Of a DNA stretch of 53,292 bases, positions 51,420 through 53,292 are shown one piece after another. The notes beneath the pieces were generated by a model. That model ran no database searches and was not told the DNA's origin. It worked only from the letters and a program-made list of their open reading frames with translations. Position 1 is the first letter of the stretch, and every line of letters starts with the position of its first letter. The position numbers were made by a program, and so were the translations under genes. Origin of the DNA: JBEKYD01 sp049509915 (GTDB taxonomy: Bacteria; Acidobacteriota; Terriglobia; Bryobacterales; Bryobacteraceae); NCBI GenBank assembly GCA_049509915.1, contig JBEKZL010000021.1, positions 1-53,292 on the forward strand, written 5' to 3'.

Positions 51420-52859
51420 ATGAACTTTTTGCAGATCATTCAAACGATTCTCAGCGTGGCTCCCTCCGGCATTCAGTTGACGCAGGAGGTGGTGGCGCTC
51501 GTCCAGGCCATCGAAGCCGCTTTCACCGCCGGCCAGACTCCGGCGACTCACCAGCAGGCCGTGGCGTCGGCTCTCGGCGCCCACCTCTTGCGCGATCTTC
51601 TCGTGGAGCGCTGGCAGGTCGACCGCCTGATTCCCTACATCCGCAATGCGAGGACGCATACGGAGGAGCAGGTTGCGCAGGTCGCCGCCAGCATCGTCGA
51701 GTTCGGGTGGACGAATCCAATCCTGGTCGGCGCGGACGGAGTGATCATCGCGGGTCACGCGCGCCTGCTTGCCGCCCGGAAACTCGGGATGACCGAAATC
51801 CCGGTAATCGTCCTCGATCACCTCTCCGAAACACAGCGGCGCGCGCTGGTCATCGCAGACAATCGTCTGGCGATGAATGCCGGCTGGGACGAGGAGATGC
51901 TGCGGGTCGAGTTGGAGTCGCTCCAGGTAGACGGCTTCAATCTGGACATTGTCGGCTTCAGCGATGAGGAAATTGAAGCACTGCTCCAGGAACCGGAAGA
52001 GGCTCGCGCCGGGAACACGGACGACGATGCGGTCCCGGAGACGCCGGAGAGTGCAATCACGGTCCCTGGCGATGTCTGGATACTGGGTGAGCACCGCCTG
52101 CTCTGCGGCGACAGCACGCAGCTGGAATCCGTGGAGAAGGTGCTCGCCGGTGGCCTTGCCGACATGGTCTTCACCGATCCGCCATACAACGTGAATTACG
52201 GCGCGACGATGAAGGACAAGCTCCGCAAGAAGAATCGCAAGATCGCCAACGACAATCTGGGCGATGACTTCGAGCAGTTCCTGCGGGACTCCTGCACGAA
52301 CCTGTTGGCGGTGACCAAGGGCGCGATCTACATCTGCATGTCGTCGTCGGAGATCCACACGCTGCAGCGGGTGTTCCGTGAGGCGGGTGGGCACTGGTCC
52401 ACCTTCATCGTGTGGGCGAAGAACACTTTCACGATGGGGCGTTCCGATTACCAGCGCCAGTATGAACCGATCCTCTATGGATGGAAGGAAGGCACGGATC
52501 ATTTCTGGTGCGGCGCCCGCGATCAGGGCGACGTGTGGTTCATCAAGAAGCCTTCGGTGAACGATCTGCACCCGACGATGAAGCCGGTGGAACTGGTGGA
52601 GCGCGCCATCAGGAACAGCAGCAAGGGCCGCGACACCGTGCTCGATCCGTTCGGCGGCTCTGGCACCACGCTGATCGCGTGCGAGAAGTCCGGCCGCCAG
52701 GCGCGCGTGATTGAGTTGGACGCGAAGTACTGCGATGTGATCATCACCAGGTGGCAGGAGTTCACCGGGAAGCAGGCGCACCACGCAGTGAACGGGCGCG
52801 CATTTGCAGACACCCGCGAATCAAACGAGGAGGATCGATGCCAACCCCTGGAATCATAG
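51420..52859 (+). CDS. ParB-domain amino-methyltransferase with extra N-terminal segment
   Basis: ATG 51420 opens a 479-residue reading frame. Residues 1-58 (MNFLQIIQTILSVAPSGIQL to SALGAHLL) look like a separate small phage protein fused in frame. Then come the ParB-like domain (WQVDRLIPYIRNARTHTEEQ, NPILVGADGVIIAGHARLLA) and the methylase with GDVWILGEHRLLCGDS, catalytic VFTDPPYNVNYG (DPPY, about residue 254) and VLDPFGGSGTTLIACEKSG. DPPY points to N6-adenine methylation. The C-terminal 15 residues overlap the next gene by 22 bp. Confidence 0.92.
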   Translation: MNFLQIIQTILSVAPSGIQLTQEVVALVQAIEAAFTAGQTPATHQQAVASALGAHLLRDLLVERWQVDRLIPYIRNARTHTEEQVAQVAASIVEFGWTNPILVGADGVIIAGHARLLAARKLGMTEIPVIVLDHLSETQRRALVIADNRLAMNAGWDEEMLRVELESLQVDGFNLDIVGFSDEEIEALLQEPEEARAGNTDDDAVPETPESAITVPGDVWILGEHRLLCGDSTQLESVEKVLAGGLADMVFTDPPYNVNYGATMKDKLRKKNRKIANDNLGDDFEQFLRDSCTNLLAVTKGAIYICMSSSEIHTLQRVFREAGGHWSTFIVWAKNTFTMGRSDYQRQYEPILYGWKEGTDHFWCGARDQGDVWFIKKPSVNDLHPTMKPVELVERAIRNSSKGRDTVLDPFGGSGTTLIACEKSGRQARVIELDAKYCDVIITRWQEFTGKQAHHAVNGRAFADTRESNEEDRCQPLES

Positions 52860-53002
52860 TGGCCGCGATGGCGGTTGCTCTGGTGGTAATCGGAGCACAG
52901 AAGACGGTGCATGGCGTGAAGAAGGTGGGTCACCAGATCGGATGCCTCGCGAAGACGGGCCACAAATGCCCGCCGAAGCCGCCGCCGGCAGCGACGAAGT
53001 AG
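52838..53002 (+). CDS. Small single-helix membrane protein
   Basis: ATG 52838 follows GAGGAGG. The 54-residue product has an N-terminal hydrophobic helix (GIIVAAMAVALVVIGAQ), a basic stretch (KKVGHQIG) and a C-terminal Cys/Pro/Lys tail (CLAKTGHKCPPKPPPA). Small proteins of this form recur beside late phage genes; the role is unknown. Confidence 0.6.
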   Translation: MPTPGIIVAAMAVALVVIGAQKTVHGVKKVGHQIGCLAKTGHKCPPKPPPAATK

Positions 53003-53031
53003 CAGCCGCGGCACCGGATCTCCAACGTGAG

Positions 53032-53292
53032 ATGGCACGGTGCCGCGTTGAAATCGCCGCCGTCGAAGCGTTGCTGCGCGGCGGTCACCCGGACGTCGTC
53101 GGCCTGTGTCTGGCACTGGCGGACTGGTCAGAAGAGTTGCGCATCCTGGAGGGCAAACGTGAACGAACACTTTTTGGAGATTCTGGTGCCGGCGATCGGG
53201 CTGGTCTCGGGCCTGATCGGGGCATTTGTCGGATTGCAGAACCGCGCCCTGCTGGCGGAAGTTCGAAAGGATCTGGCGGAGTTGGAGAATCG
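53032..53292 (+). CDS. Small helical protein, partial or frameshifted
   Basis: From ATG 53032 (or 52966) the frame reads MARCRVEIAAVEALLRGGHP, DVVGLCLALADWSEELRILE and then GKRERTLFG without a stop to the window end. The first 45 residues look like real helical coding sequence. The overlap with the convincing gene at 53159 suggests that the native stop is near 53170 and was lost or lies beyond a frameshift. Confidence 0.4.
   Translation, partial: MARCRVEIAAVEALLRGGHPDVVGLCLALADWSEELRILEGKRERTLFGDSGAGDRAGLGPDRGICRIAEPRPAGGSSKGSGGVGES
53159..53292 (+). CDS. Small membrane protein, cut by window end
   Basis: GTG 53159 follows GGAGGG. It reads NEHFLEILVPAIGLVSGLIG, AFVGLQNRALLAEVRKDLAE and LEN before the window ends. 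One transmembrane helix followed by a charged coiled coil is typical of phage holin-accessory or spanin-like proteins; the 3' end is not visible. Confidence 0.6.
   Translation, partial: MNEHFLEILVPAIGLVSGLIGAFVGLQNRALLAEVRKDLAELEN

Noticed and set aside
51006..52784. Minus-strand ORF of 592 codons opposite the methyltransferase
   Set aside because: Shadow frame, rich in Arg and His, with no domain; the plus-strand methylase motifs are decisive.

Overview
The window is a GC-rich bacterial chromosome segment. Its gene content (many decayed IS elements, a large Wzx/Wzy polysaccharide cluster, a soil-type phage module) would fit a soil acidobacterium of the Bryobacter/Solibacter kind. That assignment is inference only: no rRNA or marker gene is present.

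Layout. (1) About 1-14 kb is a pile-up of nested mobile elements: two copies of one ISL3 element (one cut by the window edge), an IS91-like element carrying a tyrosine recombinase, remnants of a multi-recombinase (RIT-like) element, an old IS21 fragment, a DUF4185 gene fragment, a decayed ISL3, a second ISL3 with clear ends and target duplication, and a complete-length IS21 sitting inside a phage-type ParB-methyltransferase gene. (2) About 14.2-17.9 kb is an island of small genes: a terminase-small-subunit-like HTH protein, a HigBA remnant, VapBC with a near-consensus promoter, a TumE/TumA-like pair, and a divergent pair of small genes sharing a palindromic control region. (3) 17.5-34.7 kb is a minus-strand cell-surface polysaccharide cluster: flippase, polymerase, five glycosyltransferases, two methyltransferases, an epimerase, a polyprenyl-phosphate sugar-1-P transferase, a 4,6-dehydratase and a UDP-GlcNAc 2-epimerase. 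(4) 35.1-36.9 kb is an AbiEi/AbiEii toxin-antitoxin operon. (5) 37 kb to the end is a plus-strand phage-like module with many 4-bp overlaps: AAA_24 ATPase remnant, DUF669 protein, ERCC4 nuclease, RecD-like helicase, zinc-finger/Toprim primase-helicase, ParB-like protein, small unknowns, a C5 cytosine methyltransferase, two ParB-amino-methyltransferase fusions, and small membrane proteins at the right edge.

How it fits together. The polysaccharide genes make a complete Wzx/Wzy-type export pathway: sugar activation, lipid-linked initiation, chain extension and decoration, flipping and polymerisation. The phage module looks like a replication/recombination and DNA-modification block. The disrupted methyltransferase at 10-14 kb is a paralogue of the one at 51.4-52.9 kb, so a similar module once lay at the left too. 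Single-base frameshifts are concentrated in the first 17.3 kb, while ORFs of up to 1179 codons further right are intact, which suggests real decay rather than uniform sequencing error. The observation I rate highest is a cluster of 9-bp motifs, in both orientations and read in different frames, inside the 3' end of the primase-helicase gene, which resembles an embedded iteron-type replication origin.
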